8,569 bases of DNA from Bacteroidales bacterium (GTDB lineage: Bacteria; Bacteroidota; Bacteroidia; Bacteroidales; ML635J-15), in NCBI GenBank assembly GCA_028696755.1, contig JAQVGK010000124.1, positions 1-8,569 of the forward strand, given 5' to 3'. This document shows, in pieces, positions 6,789 through 8,569 of this stretch. A program made the translations under genes and the position numbers. How positions within the stretch are numbered: the first letter of the stretch is position 1; each line of letters begins with the position of its first letter. The notes below the pieces were generated by a model. The model was not told the DNA's origin, made no database searches, and saw nothing but the letters and a program-made list of their open reading frames with translations.

Positions 6789-6796
6789 TAACTTTA
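6789..6796 (+). promoter_or_regulatory. Weak candidate -7 element for the phosphohexomutase gene
   Basis: TAACTTTA departs from TAnnTTTG only at the last base and lies 18 bp before the ATG at 6815. No good TTTG is found at the expected -33 distance. The 140-bp gap after hipA makes a separate promoter likely, but this position is only a suggestion. The rest of the gap (6675-6788) is AT-rich, with a nine-T run at 6725-6733 and no convincing stem before it. Confidence 0.25.
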
Positions 6797-6814
6797 CAAC
6801 CAAAATTATAGATT

Positions 6815-8533
6815 ATGGACGAAATAAGAAAACGAGCTGAATACTGGCTTAGCGAAATATTCGACAGCGAAACCCGCAACGAGGTAAAACACATGTTTGA
6901 TAATGACGAGAATTTGCTTACCGAGTCGTTTTACAGAGACCTAGAATTTGGTACTGGTGGATTGCGCGGAATTATGGGAGCTGGCACCAACAGAATGAAC
7001 AGATACACAGTTGGAATGGCAACTCAGGGGTTAAGCAATTATCTCTTGTCGCAATTTCCCGGACAGCAGATTAAATGTGCAATTGCATACGATTGTCGAA
7101 ATAACAGCGAATATTTTGCAAAAATTACTGCTTCGGTTTTCTCAGCAAACGGAATTAAGGTTTACTTATTCGACAAACTTCGTCCAACTCCCGAGTTATC
7201 ATTTGCAATACGTCATTTGGGCTGTCAGTCGGGTGTGGTTATTACAGCTTCCCACAATCCAAAGGAATACAACGGATACAAGGTGTACTGGCAAGATGGT
7301 GGTCAGATAATTACTCCCCACGACAAGGGAATAATTGCTGAGGTTCGTAAAATCACAGATGTTGCTGATGTAAAATTTGATGATACTCTAAAAAACATAG
7401 AATATATTGGCGAAAAAGTTGACAATGCTTATATCGAGAAACTTACAGAGGTTAGCCTCAATCCTGCCGAAATTAAAAAAGCGGGTTTAAAAATTGTCTT
7501 CACTCCCATTCACGGTTCTACAGTTGACATCTTACCAAAAGCATTGCGCCGAATTGGTTTCGACGACATTAACATAGTTAAAGAGCAAGCGATTCCTGAT
7601 GGTAATTTCCCAACTGTGCCATCGCCAAATCCAGAAGAAGCAGCAGCACTAGCAATGGCAATAGAAAAAGCAAAAGCAATTAAAGCTGATATAGTTATTG
7701 GTACGGATCCCGATGGCGATCGCTTGGGAATTGTTGTGCGCAAGTCGGATGGTGAATATATGTTGCTTAACGGAAATCAAACAGCTTCTATCCTCACCTA
7801 TTATTTACTCGAAGAATGGAATAAAAAAGGACTGCTTACTGGCAATGAATATATTGTTAAAACCATTGTTACAACCGAGCTACTAACCGAGATGGCGAAC
7901 CAATACAAAGTTAAATATTACGATGTACTGACCGGATTCAAGTATATTGCCGACATTATAGAAAAGAACTATGGCAAAACCAAATTTATTGGCGGTGGCG
8001 AAGAAAGCTACGGTTTTCTTGCAGGAGAGTTCGTACGCGATAAAGATGCAGTTATGTCGTGTATGTTGGTTGCCGAAGTTGCTGCTTGGGCAAAAAATCA
8101 GGGACTAACTCTGGACGAGCTGCTAATAGACATTTACGTTAAATTCGGTTATTATCTCGAAGGGCTAAAATCGCTTACCAAAACTGGCAAAAGTGGGTTG
8201 GAAGAAATTCAATCAATGATGGATAAGTTCCGCGACCAAACTCCCGATTCAATCAACGGAGCAACTGTTGCACTTGTTCATGATTTCGAAAAATCCAAAA
8301 CCATCGACAAAATTAGCGATTTGCGCTACGATATAACCTTACCAAAATCCAATGTTTTGCAGTTCGACCTTACCGACGGCACAAAAATCACAGTTCGTCC
8401 TTCGGGCACAGAACCGAAAATCAAATTCTATGTCTCGGTTCATGACAAACTAAATAGCCGCGACGAATACGCTGCCAAAACCAAAGAACTACAAGCCAAG
8501 ATTAATAAGATTATTGGGGAATTGGTTGGGTGA
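6815..8533 (+). CDS. Phosphoglucomutase/phosphomannomutase (alpha-D-phosphohexomutase family)
   Basis: Complete 572-residue cytoplasmic enzyme interconverting hexose 6-phosphate and hexose 1-phosphate (glucose and/or mannose), feeding nucleotide-sugar and glycan synthesis or glycogen use. All four family loops are present. TASHNP (144-149) holds the phosphoserine Ser146. GTDPDGDR (296-303) supplies the magnesium ligands Asp298, Asp300 and Asp302. GGGEESYG (393-400) is the sugar-recognition loop. RPSGTEPK (528-535) is the phosphate-binding loop of the C-terminal domain. The early GTGGLRGIMGAGTNRMN segment (46-62) and the overall length match the longer PgcA/PGM2-like branch common in Bacteroidota and Firmicutes, rather than the roughly 450-residue AlgC/GlmM type. 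Hexose specificity cannot be decided from these motifs. The ATG start gives a normal N-terminus with no extension. The gene is downstream of hipA but separated by 140 bp, so it is probably transcribed independently. Confidence 0.94.
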   Translation: MDEIRKRAEYWLSEIFDSETRNEVKHMFDNDENLLTESFYRDLEFGTGGLRGIMGAGTNRMNRYTVGMATQGLSNYLLSQFPGQQIKCAIAYDCRNNSEYFAKITASVFSANGIKVYLFDKLRPTPELSFAIRHLGCQSGVVITASHNPKEYNGYKVYWQDGGQIITPHDKGIIAEVRKITDVADVKFDDTLKNIEYIGEKVDNAYIEKLTEVSLNPAEIKKAGLKIVFTPIHGSTVDILPKALRRIGFDDINIVKEQAIPDGNFPTVPSPNPEEAAALAMAIEKAKAIKADIVIGTDPDGDRLGIVVRKSDGEYMLLNGNQTASILTYYLLEEWNKKGLLTGNEYIVKTIVTTELLTEMANQYKVKYYDVLTGFKYIADIIEKNYGKTKFIGGGEESYGFLAGEFVRDKDAVMSCMLVAEVAAWAKNQGLTLDELLIDIYVKFGYYLEGLKSLTKTGKSGLEEIQSMMDKFRDQTPDSINGATVALVHDFEKSKTIDKISDLRYDITLPKSNVLQFDLTDGTKITVRPSGTEPKIKFYVSVHDKLNSRDEYAAKTKELQAKINKIIGELVG

Positions 8534-8569
8534 AGTGAAAAACTATTAATGTTGCATTTTAAGTTTTTA

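Noticed and set aside
7510..7743. Minus-strand and alternate-frame open frames inside the peptidase, LtaS-like, hipA and mutase genes.
   Set aside because: They lie wholly within well-supported genes, show no family motifs, and have compositions expected of shadow frames.

Overview
The window reads as ordinary chromosomal DNA from a member of the Bacteroidota, carrying one small toxin-antitoxin-type module. The evidence for the phylum is the AT-rich sequence, the absence of clear Shine-Dalgarno motifs before the genes, promoter-like TTTG / TAnnTTTG elements typical of this phylum, and the protein types: a Porphyromonas-style prolyl tripeptidyl peptidase and an LtaS-like membrane protein with a GDRSxKG active-site segment. 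The genus cannot be fixed from the sequence.

Layout, left to right. A VanX-type D-Ala-D-Ala dipeptidase homologue with an N-terminal export signal lies on the minus strand (2-769). Diverging from it across a 45-bp gap is a secreted S9B peptidase (815-2965) with all catalytic and N-terminus-recognition residues present. The next gene converges on it from the minus strand (3065-4894): a five-helix membrane protein with an extracytoplasmic LtaS/phosphoglycerol-transferase-like domain. The 99 bp between the two convergent stops hold a compact structured element: a perfect 16-bp inverted repeat plus two GCGNAGC mini-hairpin motifs.

A divergent region of about 180 bp follows, then a hipB-hipA pair (5075-5407 and 5400-6674, overlapping by 8 bp). 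Directly before hipB are two nearly identical 20-bp repeats, each containing an imperfect 18-bp palindrome. Their centres are 31 bp apart and a TAnnTTTG element lies between them, which is the layout expected of an autoregulated antitoxin promoter. After a 140-bp gap comes a complete phosphoglucomutase/phosphomannomutase gene (6815-8533).

Functionally, the flanking genes are envelope, peptide and sugar housekeeping: two exported peptidases, a cell-surface transferase, and a hexose-phosphate mutase that could supply glycan precursors. The hipBA pair is the only accessory-type module. The most useful new observations are its paired operator and the nested palindromic element at 2966-3064. No RNA genes, insertion sequences or CRISPR arrays were seen. 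No stretch longer than 300 bp lacks a gene.
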